From contig NW_026251403.1 of assembly GCF_025118155.1 (NCBI RefSeq), positions 277,001 through 341,000 on the forward strand: 64,000 nt of DNA. Reading direction: 5' to 3'. This DNA is from Cokeromyces recurvatus (lineage: Eukaryota; Mucoromycota; Mucoromycetes; Mucorales; Mucoraceae). The translations under genes were made by a program, and so were the position numbers. The stretch's first letter is position 1. Each line of letters starts with the position of its first letter. The notes beneath the pieces are model-generated. The model made no database searches. It saw only the letters and a program-made list of their open reading frames with translations, and was not told the DNA's origin. Positions 1 through 14,606 of this stretch are shown here, piece by piece.

Positions 1-46
1 ATTACTTGAATGAAGTCTTATTCCTGAAAGCAATGAATAACAGTAA

Positions 47-2851
<2,805 letters not shown>

Positions 2852-3203
2852 CTAATTCTCCCCTTCTTTTTTTTTTTTCTTTTTCTTTATTACTTGATTT
2901 TTAATGAGTAGTAATCGTAATCATAATAATAAATATTTATTTTTTAAATTTGGAATATATCTTATCTACATTAGGAACACCTAATTCTGTCTAAAAATAT
3001 ACTATTATGTTAACTCTCTTTTTTTTTTCATGCATTGTTTATTGTTTACATACTTTAGAGCTACTACTACTACTATTGTAGTATTGTGATTCCAACGAAT
3101 CCTTCTTCTTTATATTAACACAACAAAAGTATCTACAGCCACTCTGTTGAAAAAAAAAAGTAGACATGTAAACATACATAAAGTCGTATTATTTTACTGT
3201 TAT

Positions 3204-3954
3204 CTAATATACCTCTGCCCACGAAAAATGACATTCCCAACAAAAGCTAAAACCACATAATGTGCAGTCGACCTTATTACAGCCATCATCACGATGAATC
3301 ATGATAGAACAGCTTGGACAAGAGCGACTATTTTCAATTTTCCATTTGAGTGTTTCAACAAATTCTCTATTTGAATGTTGCATAATCATTTGTTTCATAT
3401 CATCGATACACGACATATTTGGATGAGCGTGATTTCCGCACTGTAAACAGATTGATATATTACATGTCGGACTATTATATATATATACACACACAGAGAG
3501 AGAGAGAGAGAGAAAGAGAGAAAAGAGAGAAGAGAGGTGATAAATATTTATATGCAATACATACATACACACACACATATATATATATATATTTATATAA
3601 AACAATACCAATTCATAAACGGGAAAAATGCGATATAATCAAATTGTAATTTTCTCCAAGTATCAGGCCTTACTTCTAATTGTAAAATATGTTGAGAGAT
3701 TAGTTTAATTTTATCGAGATCTTCATCATGTAAACTAGATTGAGATATCAATAGTAGCAATAGTTGTATTAGTTCATAATGGATATCAATTAAAGTTGAA
3801 TTTCTCCACATCATTTTCTCAAATAGTTGGATATAATGCTCCTGTTTTTCAATAGCTGGCATATATGATTCCTTTGGAGCATAAGTTTCAAAAAAGATTC
3901 GAAGTAAAGATGCAATTGTTTTAGATTGACTATGATAGAATGATGATTATTTCA

Positions 3955-3993
<39 letters not shown>

Positions 3994-4831
3994 AAAATAA
4001 AATAAAAAAGGGAATAATATAATATGTTCTCTATATAACAAACCTCTTTTCATAATTCCTTGGGAAATCACATGCAATGATTTCTGTTTCACAGTCTGGA
4101 CAATATCTTGAAAAGCTACGATAAGGACTATTGAATTTAAAATAAGTCTTTACAATTGAATCCGAAACGAACTGTGTCCATTCAGATTGAGGTATAAGAA
4201 TACTACAAACTGGACATCTTATTTTTGTAACATTGAGTCCCCAACTTGATTTAACTACTTCGGATATGTATCTTTTTTTTTTTAATAATAAATATATATA
4301 TGTATATATGAAGAGAATGAGTTACTAGCTATAAATAAAAGAAGTGCATATTCATATATACATTTATATAATAGATTTATACCTTTGGAAACAGTCCAAA
4401 CAAAATTGATCTCTACAATATTTAAGACATAAATCCAAATTTGCATCAAAGCAAATAGAACATTTTTCTTGATATTGGTTTATATTATCATTCTCTTCTG
4501 TTGAATCAGTTGCGACATTAGTATGATTAAAAAATAAGAATTTTATTGCCGAAAATAAATAAGGATGTCTACTGAAGAAAAGCTTCAAGATGAGCTTCAA
4601 AAAACAAACAAGTAATTGAAAAAAGAGATAGATTGGGAATGAAAAAACTAAAATAATAAAGACGTATAAAGGATGCTTTAAAAATCTCTTGATAATCAAT
4701 AGAGGTCCTTCAAGACATAAACGATAAAAACTGATACAAAAAATGACTATTAAATTTAATATGAACAGTGAAAGATTAATGGCGTTTGTGCTATTAGTTG
4801 TTGATTGTCCCGTTGTAACGATATTATCCAT
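3204..4831 (-). CDS. RING-between-RING (RBR) E3 ubiquitin ligase with N-terminal membrane segments
   Basis: Four exons: 4831-4383, 4271-4044, 3929-3609, 3471-3204, adding to 422 codons. RING1 begins CSICFDANLDLC and continues CLDC...CPVC over the first junction. The IBR-like zinc site is NCPTCNISICLQCG..H....C, formed only if the last exon starts at 3471. The Rcat/RING2 is CPSCSIMIHRDDGCNKVDC..CGFSFCWEC; the Cys in DGCNK aligns with the catalytic thioester Cys of RBR ligases. Two long hydrophobic stretches precede RING1 (roughly residues 14-40 and 60-95), so the protein is probably membrane-anchored with a cytosolic RBR. I chose ATG 4831; the frame stays open to an ATG at 4936, but that extension is only a Phe/Leu/Lys-rich reading of a homopolymer tract. 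The third intron holds a complex microsatellite. Confidence 0.82.
3476..3600. repeat. compound microsatellite inside RBR intron 3
   Basis: Runs of AT, AC, AG and again AC then AT repeats fill nearly the whole 137-nt intron. The splice sites sit just outside (donor at 3608, acceptor at 3472). Length change here would alter intron size but not coding sequence. Confidence 0.85.
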
Positions 4832-4936
4832 TTGCTGTTTTCTCTCCAAAAAAAAAAAAAAAAAAAAAAAAAAAAGGAGAAAAGAAGAAAAGAAGAAAAG
4901 AAGAAAAGAAGAAGAATAATAATAAAAAGGAGACAT

Positions 4937-5636
4937 TCAAATAAGGAGACTCTTTTATAAGTTTCGCACGTTAGATTTACGTATTACATTTTTTTTTTAA
5001 TTTTAACTGTTTTTGCGCATCAGCTTTTATTTGCATAAATTTCGGTCATTGTTTCCTTTCTTTAGCATACAACAGCCTGCTATGTTTTGTCTATTTGCCC
5101 TTCCTCATTCCTTCTCACAAACAATATCTTTTAATACAAACCTACCTACCTCTACTCTCTTCTCCCTCCCCCCCCCTCTTTTTTTTCCCTCTCTCTCTCT
5201 CTCTCCCCTCCTTTTCATAGCCTCATTTACCAAGTCCTTTTCTAATCTTTTCTTGACTTGTTTAAAAAGTGAGCTTGTAGATTTAGATAAAAAACACATG
5301 TATTTTTCTATTTATTCGTCTAAACAGTGTATTCCTTTTATTTTTCTCTTCTTTCCTTTTCTTTATATTAGTCTTTTTAATATATTGAAATTTAGAACTC
5401 TTTGATTAACTTTTATTGTCCTAATTGTTGCTTGTGTTGTAGAGATATATTTTTTTTTAAAAAAAAAACATAATAGTAAAATTGGAAGTTTGTGTTTACT
5501 TGATTATGTAATAAAATGGTATATATCATTTTTAATTACTGTGAATTTAAATATAACTTGATTTTTTTTTCTTCTTCTCTTATATTCATACATTACACAT
5601 ACATACAAGGTCTTTATCATTATTACGTTGTATTTA
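4937..5636. other. intergenic, no gene seen
   Basis: Pyrimidine-rich on the + strand, with C and CT runs at 5161-5215. Open frames here are low-complexity Phe/Leu/Ser readings without any recognizable motif. It probably holds divergent and 3' flanking sequence for the RBR and DCS1 genes. Confidence 0.6.
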
Positions 5637-6512
5637 TTAATTCCATTTATAATCAGTATATAAAGTATGACGTTCACCTATGACAAAGGGAATATCTACA
5701 CGTTGGTAATAATCGGGATACAGCTCTAAATTATTAATTACAGTATCTAATAGATGCGCTTGACCAGATACAACACCTGGAGCGTCTGAAAAGGCAACAG
5801 CTGTAATATGTACATGAAAATGATAATAAGAAGGTTGATAATGAATAAATAAACGAAGCTCTGAAGGTAACAAGTTGACTTTTTCTTTTGCGAGTTCATA
5901 GCACCTTTGTCGAAGATTTTTCAAAAATGAAACATGATCACCCGTTAAGGAACGCAAAGATAAGATATCTGTGCGCATTGAAATGGCTACCCAATAAAGT
6001 GTTTCAATGCTACCGTCCCATTTCATATCTGGTAAAATGACAAACCCTGTCTCTGGATCATGATCATGATAGATAATACGATCTGTTTCAGCAGTTCCAT
6101 TCAAGATGTTATAAACCCATTGAACACGTTTTTGTGGAATTGATTTAATGTATGGTAAAGTAATCGTTTGATAATGTTGGGGTGTCTCTAAAAGCATAAT
6201 ACGCTTTTGTGCTTCATATTTCGCGATGTGTACATCAGTGGCAGGGAAAATTACTTTAAGTCGGGTATCTGCAGTGCTAGACATCATGGCCGTGCACCAA
6301 GCGTAAATGTTATTTTCAACAACATTGGTTAAAGTATCAACAGAATTGGCTAATGTTGGTAGAATGGCGTCTTCATATTGTGTTTTTTCAAAAGATAGGA
6401 TACAATCTTGACCATCAACTTCTCCTAGTAAATATACTATTTTTGTTCGTGTATCATTTGATAATACACGTATGAATTGAAATTTTGGAAGAATGTTATT
6501 GATTAACGACAT
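5637..6512 (-). CDS. DCS1: scavenger mRNA-decapping enzyme DcpS/Dcs1 (HIT family)
   Basis: Single-exon ORF of 291 residues. The C-terminal half has the DcpS-type HIT signature HYQPSYYHFHVHI, with three His spaced HxHxH; the middle His is the expected nucleophile. DcpS hydrolyses m7GpppN cap remnants after 3'-5' mRNA decay, releasing m7GMP. The N-terminal region (about residues 1-110) matches the swapped DcpS N-domain in position and size, followed by a linker containing VQWVYNILNGTAE. Length is slightly below the ~330 residues of animal and yeast enzymes. The ATG is preceded by an A-rich leader with a homopolymer A run at about 6560-6600. No sign of damage. Confidence 0.95.
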   Translation of the reverse strand: MSLINNILPKFQFIRVLSNDTRTKIVYLLGEVDGQDCILSFEKTQYEDAILPTLANSVDTLTNVVENNIYAWCTAMMSSTADTRLKVIFPATDVHIAKYEAQKRIMLLETPQHYQTITLPYIKSIPQKRVQWVYNILNGTAETDRIIYHDHDPETGFVILPDMKWDGSIETLYWVAISMRTDILSLRSLTGDHVSFLKNLRQRCYELAKEKVNLLPSELRLFIHYQPSYYHFHVHITAVAFSDAPGVVSGQAHLLDTVINNLELYPDYYQRVDIPFVIGERHTLYTDYKWN

Positions 6513-6555
6513 TTACCTTTTAAAGTAAAATGAAGGGAAAAAAAATCCATGAATA

Positions 6556-6600
<45 letters not shown>

Positions 6601-6603
<3 letters not shown>

Positions 6604-7282
6604 CCCGACGAAGTTTTAAATATTTATAAATTTGCCCTAAAATATCAAGCAGTATAGTAATGCTTTTTAACAATAAATTGGAACTTGTTAATCCTTTTTC
6701 TTTCTTTTTTCATATCTTGCTTCCAATTGCTATAACATTTTGCATAGTTGGTATTCATATGAAGGATTCACCAGATTGTTAAAGATAAGGCACCGACTTT
6801 GCAAGTAATGCATCTTATGGAAAAGGAAAACAAATGGAGTTTGTAGTGAATTTATACGTTCTTGTATAGTAGATAGCTTGGGTGAGGTGCAATATCATCT
6901 TTGTGGAAGAAGATATAGAATGGCCTCTAGATATATAGCGGAAGTAACTATTTTAACAGTTATTTTTTTTTTTAAGAATTTTATAGCTTTGGCGTTAAAT
7001 GTGTTGATAGCAAAGTTATACTCTGGCTGTGATCCAACAAGTTACGCATCATAAAATCAAGAAACAATTAGCTTATTAAATTCTAACTTTGGGGGTTTTA
7101 ATAAAGATAAAATAGAAAGGTGGTTTTGTAGAGTTTACTACAAGTGTTTTTGATCCACAGTGTCATATACTGTTTTAATGTTGAGGAAAACTAAAGCAAA
7201 ATTCATTTCTAGTCTATATATCTAAGAATGCTATCTATTTCTACCAAGCAAAGGAGGGCTTGATCAAAAGAACTTTAAACTT

Positions 7283-7318
<36 letters not shown>

Positions 7319-9969
7319 GCCCTGTTAAATATCCAGTGGAGAACTGTTTGCTAGAAGAAAAAAAAAGTAGATATACTTATTTTCTCAAACAATTTTTAAA
7401 ATATTGATGGACCTTTTTTCTTATTTGAATAGTGATAATCTAAGCAATACGCCAATATAAAGTAGTATATGAACAGCATACTTAATAGAGTTGAAACAAA
7501 TATACAAGTATAAAACTAATTTTATCTATTCATAGTAAAAGTATTTCAATTTTAATACCTTTTTTTTTAACAAATCGATATTATGATTTAATAGCATCCC
7601 GTATGCTTATAGCTGTAGTAATGTAATACAAGAATCTAGTTAAAAGGGTAAATCAGAAGGCGGACAAGGGTTGTCGATGTTTGTAGGTAAGAGGTGACCC
7701 GAATACATAGATTGGATATGAATGGACCATCCTATTTACGGTGTGTTGCAGATTCTCTATTGTTAAAAAGGTAAGTTTGATTAATTTATACATTGGGATA
7801 AGGCTAGATTTATCAAATGCTTCAATACATTATTATACAGTTATTATATGACAGAATTGCTATCAATCGTTACATCTTCATTGCAGCATGAGTCGAGGCA
7901 TTTTAGTCTTAGTTTATTGATATAGGTTCTAGTCAGATTAATCTAATCATTACCGATAATAGTATCCCTTGAGTTCAAAGGTTGTCGTCATTTCAGTTGC
8001 TGGAAAGTTTCTATTATGGATATTATTACAGGTGAGAAGCGAACATCTACATGAATCAAGTGTTTAGTAAAAAAAGTGGAACATAATTGATTTTAATATA
8101 CTTCTTTGTAGACTGCTTATTAGGAAAAAAAAATGGGAGAGACGATTAAGGCAAGTAAAGCTAAGTTTAAGTTGTGCAGGTATTTTTTTTTATCTTGATT
8201 CCTAGAGGTGCTTAATTCCTGTTTAAAGAAAGCTAGGTTTTCCAAATTTTACGCTGGAGGAAAAAAGTAATGAAGTATGAGTCAATGAAGAAGGAATTTG
8301 AATAGAAAGAAACATAAATTTATTAAAGATTAAAATCTGGCTTGAGTTTCTAATATTACAGCAATGTTGCGGATAGTGGAATACCTAAATATAAGATCCA
8401 ACTTTATGTAATTTTTTTTCTGCACAAAGTTGACCAATTGGAGCATATGCTTTAGTAAAAACATATAGCAGTTAGTAAGGTGCTGGAGAATCCCCGGCTT
8501 TTGGGGTGGTGTCTGGGATTGTTCAGCAACGGATGCTTGCTGTAGTTGAGACCGTGCTTTTGACACTTTAAAACAGTATCAGAACTAGTTAGAGGTTTGC
8601 GCTAGAATGATGAAAAGGATGATGTTGTTAAAGATACTTGAGAAAGAGGAGAACACTTACCTATTGTTGTAATAGGTCATGTTACATTGGTATTTTGTGT
8701 GATTAAATTGATAGATAGATCTTTATTATGTAACTTGTTACAAACTCAGAGGTAAGGAGTTGAATTATATTTTCAAAATTCTTGAATGATTGTTAATACA
8801 CTAAGAACCGATTGATGAGGTTATTGTTGTTGATGGAAGGCTTCAGAAGATTCTATATTTGTCAAAATTTGGTGAAGCTATCAATTGACTAGTAAAAGCA
8901 GATAACTGAGAGCTTTGGTTGATATTATCAAGGTATTTCAAGAGTGCTTTAAAGATATTATTACAATTAGTGTACAGGTGTAACTGAGGTTGAGTAGGAT
9001 CTTGTTCTCTATATCCTCTATGATTTAAAGTAATGATAGTGTTACATTCAAAACAAAGTATCTATTTACGAACAGACTTAAAAAGCAGTAACCAACTTCG
9101 ATGATTTGTTTAGGAGAGAGTAAGAGCTTTATCATAGTAACCATGAGTTCCAACCGGTAATATTGTTGATCGATTTATTACAGTATTTAATTGTTAATAA
9201 TATTCTTAAAGATGTCACCAACAAAAAAAAAAAAAAAAAAAAAAAAAAAGGAAAAAATAGAAGAGTATTTATAAAAGATAAAATGTAAATCAAAAAAGGA
9301 AAAGTGTAGCTGATTTCTTTTTAAATGATAATATATCAAATGATAGCTTTTGGAAATGAAATAGTCAATCATAAATATGCTTCCAAATTTTAAAATGTGT
9401 GGAGAGGAACTGCCTATCTATTCTGGAAAACTTTGTTGAATAGATAAAAATATGATACATTATTTGTAGCTGCTATACATGAATTCAGAATCTTTAAATC
9501 AAAACATTATTACTTCTCTGTTGATACCAGTTTGACGCATTTTCTTTATACAAATTAAGTAGGTATTCTATATGTGCATTGGAAGAAAACTAGTGTATAC
9601 AGTAATAGATTAACATGGTGTCTTAGCTTGCAAAAGGCTGTTACAATGTAATTATAATAATGCTAAAAGTATTCATTTCATTTCTTATGAAATATTAGTT
9701 AACTGAGGTCGCCCATTTATATTCTATCATTAATAAGAGCAATAATATCGTCATCTTGATTACAGTTTTTTTTCTTAGTGGAAACAATCAAGTTATGTAC
9801 AGGTAGATGTGTCTAATTTTATGCTGACCAAATTTATCTCTCAAGTTTATATTATTGCATTTAACAGAATTTTTAACTAGTCTTAATTTCACTTAAGAAC
9901 ACTGTAATAAACTTAAAGTCAATCATCTTCTTTCAATACAAAAACGAATTTCTGATAATTAATTATCAT
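6601..9969. other. gene-free stretch with decayed repeat sequence
   Basis: No intact gene. Frames are short on both strands. A reverse-transcriptase-like trace occurs on the - strand (separate entry). Poly-A runs sit at about 7283-7317 and 9222-9249. Base composition is AT-rich but less simple than the flanking intergenic DNA, as expected for old transposon sequence. Confidence 0.5.
7060..7300 (-). pseudogene. decayed LINE reverse transcriptase fragment
   Basis: The reverse strand reads ALVFLNIKTVYDTVDQKHL followed by a stop near 7130. This resembles RT motif A of LINEs (F-D-I-K-x-AYD-x-VD), with the catalytic first Asp replaced by Asn. Flanking frames are broken by stops. The sequence is too degraded to place in a family; the call rests on this one motif. 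Confidence 0.4.
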
Positions 9970-10114
9970 CACTTATACATATACTTTAACATTTTCCCTT
10001 TTATCCCAAAAGGGTTTTTCTTTCCATAGCGATCTGACCAGGGCAAAACAGTATTTAAATGCTATGTGCTCATTGGTCATTTTTTAATTTTTTAAATAAA
10101 ATTCTTCTTTAATC
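9970..10114 (+). mobile_element. SINE-like element, copy 1 (LINE-tail type)
   Basis: About 145 bp that recurs in reverse orientation at 17653-17808. Both copies start CACTTATACATATAC and end CTTCT(T)TAATC. Both contain a hairpin CCCTTTT-ATCCC-AAAAGGG, a block CTGACCAGGGCAAAACAG and CTCATTGGTCA. The 3' half resembles the 3' tail of the LINE family found at 17.8, 24.9 and 55.9 kb. No protein is encoded. No clear target duplication is seen here; the downstream flank starts GTAATAAAC. Confidence 0.7.
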
Positions 10115-11616
10115 GTAATAAACTTAATGCTTAAGGTCTCTTACTTGACTGCTAATGCTAGCATTGTTGATAAACCCTCTTTTTCTACTAATTATTGACA
10201 ATTTCCCTTTTACTAGTATTTTAAGTTTGCTCACTCCTTTTCGCTCTTGAAAGGCTTCTTAATCTATTCTATTAAAGAGGCCTAAGCAATACATTCCATA
10301 CTACTATGCACTCACACTGGTTCCACTTTTTCAATAATAAAAATAAAATAAAAATAAAAGAAACAACAACGACAAATTCTCAATTGTAATAAAATTAAAG
10401 AGAAACACATTGCTAACATTGGATTGTTTCAAAGAAAAAAAAAAAGGCTTGGCAGTAGCAATATATTTAATGACCGCCTTTTCGTGGAAACAAATCGATA
10501 AATGTCAATTGTATAATACTATTATTGAATAATACATGTTAAAAAAAAGAAACATTATAACTTAAACAAAAAAAAAAAGTTTATTTCAATTTTATACTCC
10601 TTCATTTATCTGTCTTCTTATTTACAATATAAATTAATGAAGAAAGAAAAGTTTCTTTAAATCAAAGAAATAGCTATCAAATTTTATTAGATATGACAGA
10701 TACTCAAGAATTAGTTGAAATCATGCTAATACATTTCTCAGAGAATCAACACAATTATACTTTGTAGAAAAAGAGAAAGAGATTAAAGTAGGACCAATTT
10801 GTTATACAAAAAAAAAATGCAAATTAAGAGAGAAAAAGACTTTTTATCAGATAAACTACAGCTTGTTATAATAATATTTTTTATAAAAAAAATTTAGGTA
10901 ACAAAATGTAACTTAAAATTATTAGTGGCACAAACAAGTTCGGAAATTCAAATAAATTTGACCTACAGCAAAAATAAGCAATTGTTCCTGAAAAAGTGAT
11001 CTACATTGATGATTGGCTCCCTCTGTAAAATACAAAATTACGTAAGTTTTACAAAAAATTTATTTAAATTAAACAAATTAAATTTTACAATTTTTACAAT
11101 TTTACCATTTTACCATTTATACCACAACAAAGATAATACCTATTATAATAAATATTGGATGTATGCAAGTAATAAACATTTAATATTACACTAATATAGT
11201 TATTAATAAATACATGATAGCATATTTTATATGCATTATAATATATTATATTGTACATTATATATTATTATAACTATTATTATTACTATTATACATACTG
11301 TATATAAATGAAATTTATTCACTACTACCATGTATTATGTAATAAAGAAGTACAAAAAAAAAAATCAAATAAAATATAAGTCGGTTAGAACCGATATCAT
11401 CTCCTTTTATAGTATCCATTGTTGCTAGTAAAAAAATAAAATAAATTTCCTAAACTAACAATTCTTTTTTTTTTTGATCAAGGTACGACAATAAGAATGT
11501 AAAAATGTAATATAATTGAATAGGAAATAACGGTATAGTTCTCTTTCTGCTTCCTAAAATTATAAAGCATAAAATTCAATGAAATAGATAGTTTTATTAT
11601 TTATTTAAGAATAAAC

Positions 11617-11651
<35 letters not shown>

Positions 11652-12501
11652 GAAATATGTAAATAGAAGAATGGTAAATTACATGTACAGGCTTTCTAAA
11701 CCCGGTAATCCTGTCAAACATTAAAAAAATGACGTGCTCCTATTTTAAAGTAACGGAAAAACTTGTTCCCCTCAGATAGAAATAAATTCTTTTTTTCTAT
11801 TTACCAAGCATGAAATCAATTTATTATATTAACGTCATACATACATGTATACATTAACATTAAAAAGATCTATGATAAATATGTTAATAATTTTAATTTT
11901 TTATTTAGAGAACCGATCCAATTTTTTTTTTTAATATGATAAATTCAGTATAAATCAACCGAGTAATAATGGAAAGACATGTGAATCAATGCTAATAACG
12001 TTCTTAGCATTAACTTGTAATCATTGTAAGAAAGACACATATTCCACAGTTTCTTTAAACATCATTGCCACTTCCAGTAAATAAATGTTATTATTGTTCT
12101 AGATTTATTTATTTTTTATTTTATTTTATTAATACAAAGACAAAGACAAGTTATATGTGTGCCCTACATTTTAAACATAAATCCCGCTTTTTAGTCGTGG
12201 TTTCAAGCACATAAAATTGGGTCCTAAAATTTATTTATTTTATTTTATTTTTTTTTTTTTTTTTTTTTTTGTAGTAAATAATATCATTATTCCAATTTTT
12301 TCCCTTTTTCTTTTTCTTTTTATATCTATAAATCTCTTTTCTATTTTTTTCTTCTTCTTTCATATTAAAACGTATTTTCGATAGCCCCTTTATTTTCTCG
12401 CTTTAAGCAAATAAATATTCATTATTCTTTTTTAAGAACTTCGCCTATATCCTGATTTAATTCATACATTTATAGTTAAGCAGTAGTCATTATCAGTAAT
12501 T
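10115..12501. other. gene-free, AT-rich intergenic
   Basis: No coding exon is recognizable. Poly-A at 11621-11650 and poly-T at 12250-12270. The last ~250 bp are T/C-rich and probably include the promoter and 5' leader of the FYR-domain gene. Confidence 0.5.
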
Positions 12502-14606
12502 ATGAACGGTCATCAATCTATGTCAATCAATCAAATATTACAACCAACAACAAGAGAAGAAGAGAAGAAGATGCTCGGAAAAGGTACACAAAATTTATCT
12601 TTTGCTGCTTTTTTTTTATTTTATTTTTTTTATTTTTTATTTCTTTATTTTTATTTATTTATTTATTTATTTATTTTCTTTTTTCTTTTTACGTGTTTCG
12701 AATTAAATACTAAATAATTCAATTTCTTGTAGTTAAAATATTTTATACCTTTAAAGGATCTAATACACATTGTTTATGTACTTTTGATTTTGAGCTTGAT
12801 AATTACAAAGATAGAAAATGGATCAGTATACCTCTAAAACAATGTTTGAAAGCTGTTTGTTCTTCATGGTAAATATAAATAATAATAATTTCAACAAAAA
12901 TAACTTTTTTTTTTATCTATCTATCTCACACACACACACACACACGCACACACACATACTTTCTCTCTCTCTCTCTCTATGTGTGCGTGTATTTATTTAA
13001 ATAGTCCCGATCAGTTGATGAATAACAATGCAGCTATTTACAGTGCAAACTTTGAAGATAGTTTAACTGCAGAAAATTGGACACCTCTTCATGATTCACA
13101 AACAAACATAATTTGGGAAGGTCATGGTGTATTATCGAATATTTTGAATGATGATAATAATGAGGCTCAAGTAACAGGCAAAATAACAGAATCTGATAAA
13201 TCAAGTCGATATCATTGTTACATTGAAGTTCTTATTCAACTTCATCCTGTAAGGAACATCAAGCATTTAATATAACGCATACTAACCCTTCCCCTTTTTA
13301 TATACATATATAATATGACACATGTACATATATTATTTATACGTATATACATATATGATAGATACATCATTCACCATTACAGCAAAATTATGCAGAGTAT
13401 TATCTTCCCCCTATGCGCTCCATTTGGACAGATTCATCTTCAACTTCACCTATTTTATCTTCAAGAACATCCCATCCTGTACCAGATCGTTTACCATCTC
13501 TCAATTTACATAAAAATGAAGGCCATTATTCAGTTTTCCCACCTGCATTAGATCCTAATTGGCCAGGAAGTCGATATGATTCAAATAGTTTTGAGCATGA
13601 AGCGATTAAAAGAAGAAAAATTGCCCCTAATAATGACGATAATGAAGATAATAAGAAGATGGATACTCATAATTTAGTATTAATAAATCAACAACAGACT
13701 TCATCTAAATCGATACCAAACTTACCTAATCTTATGCGAACCTCATTATCAACACCACATATAAATCCCACCTTTGATACCTATTATCATCAATCGAGAA
13801 GAAAAAAGAGAGATACAAAGCCTCCTAATGTGAACGATGTTCGTCCTTTTGTCGAAATTGAAAAGGGACCTGATGGTAAATATATTTTACCTGCAGAAGT
13901 TGATTCTTGGACAGTATTAAGTTTAGGTAAAGTTATATGGGATAAAGCAGCATTTCATAATCAAAGATATATATATCCTGTAGGATATCGAGTTAAAAAG
14001 TAAATAATAATAATGAATGGTATACAAAAGAAGAAAAAAATAGATATTAATTTAAATTATTAGATGGTATAGAAGTATGGTAGATCCTCATAGTGATACA
14101 CAATATACTTGTGAAATTTTAGACGGTGGTGATGAACCCATTTTTCAATTAACTGCAGATGATAATCCAAATGAATGTTGGAGAGGTCCAACTCCTACTA
14201 CAGTTTGGACCATTGCAGTGAGGAGGTATGAGAGAGCTTTGATTCCTTTCTCCCATTTTTTTTTTATTTTTTACTATGAACACTATTTATTCACTTTATT
14301 ATTACTACTAGGGCATTCGCAATTCGTAATATGGACTATGGACATAACCCAGTTGGACCTGATTTCTTTGGACTACGAAAGAATACGATTGCAAAAATGA
14401 TTCAAGATTTACCTGATGCTGATAAATGTAAAAATTATATTTGGCAAAATTTTGAAGCAATGAGTAACACAAAAGGCAAATCAGTTAGACGAACAAATCC
14501 CACTAGACTTAGTTCATCAAGTAGTAGTAGTAGTAGTTCTATTACGGATACTACTAAACTTAAAACAATAGAAGATGAATCTCCAAACTCTATTAAAAGT
14601 ACATAG
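12502..14606 (+). CDS. FYRN/FYRC-domain protein, chromatin-associated type
   Basis: Six exons (12502-12583, 12733-12868, 13005-13248, 13383-13999, 14064-14225, 14312-14606) give 511 residues. The FYRN part reads SWTVLSLGKVIWD...FHNQRYIYPVGY; FYRC follows with YTCEILDGGDEPIFQLTADD and WRGPTPTTVWTIAVRR, then HNPVGPDFFGL and the closing helix IWQNFEAM. FYRN/FYRC form one alpha+beta module found in MLL-type methyltransferases, JmjC demethylases and TBRG1; here no SET, PHD or JmjC domain is present. The N-terminal part has Cys pairs (HCLCTFDFE, CLKAVCSSC) and a basic KRRK patch near the middle. A Ser-rich tail ends the protein. Likely nuclear; the exact partner is unknown. Intron 2 has AC and CT microsatellites. 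Confidence 0.85.

Noticed and set aside
3419..3649. Open frame rich in Arg-Glu and Tyr-Ile repeats
   Set aside because: It is the AG/AC/AT microsatellite of an RBR intron.
5013..5405. 130-codon frame rich in Phe, Leu and Ser
   Set aside because: Low complexity T/C-rich intergenic DNA; antisense frame equally open; no motif.
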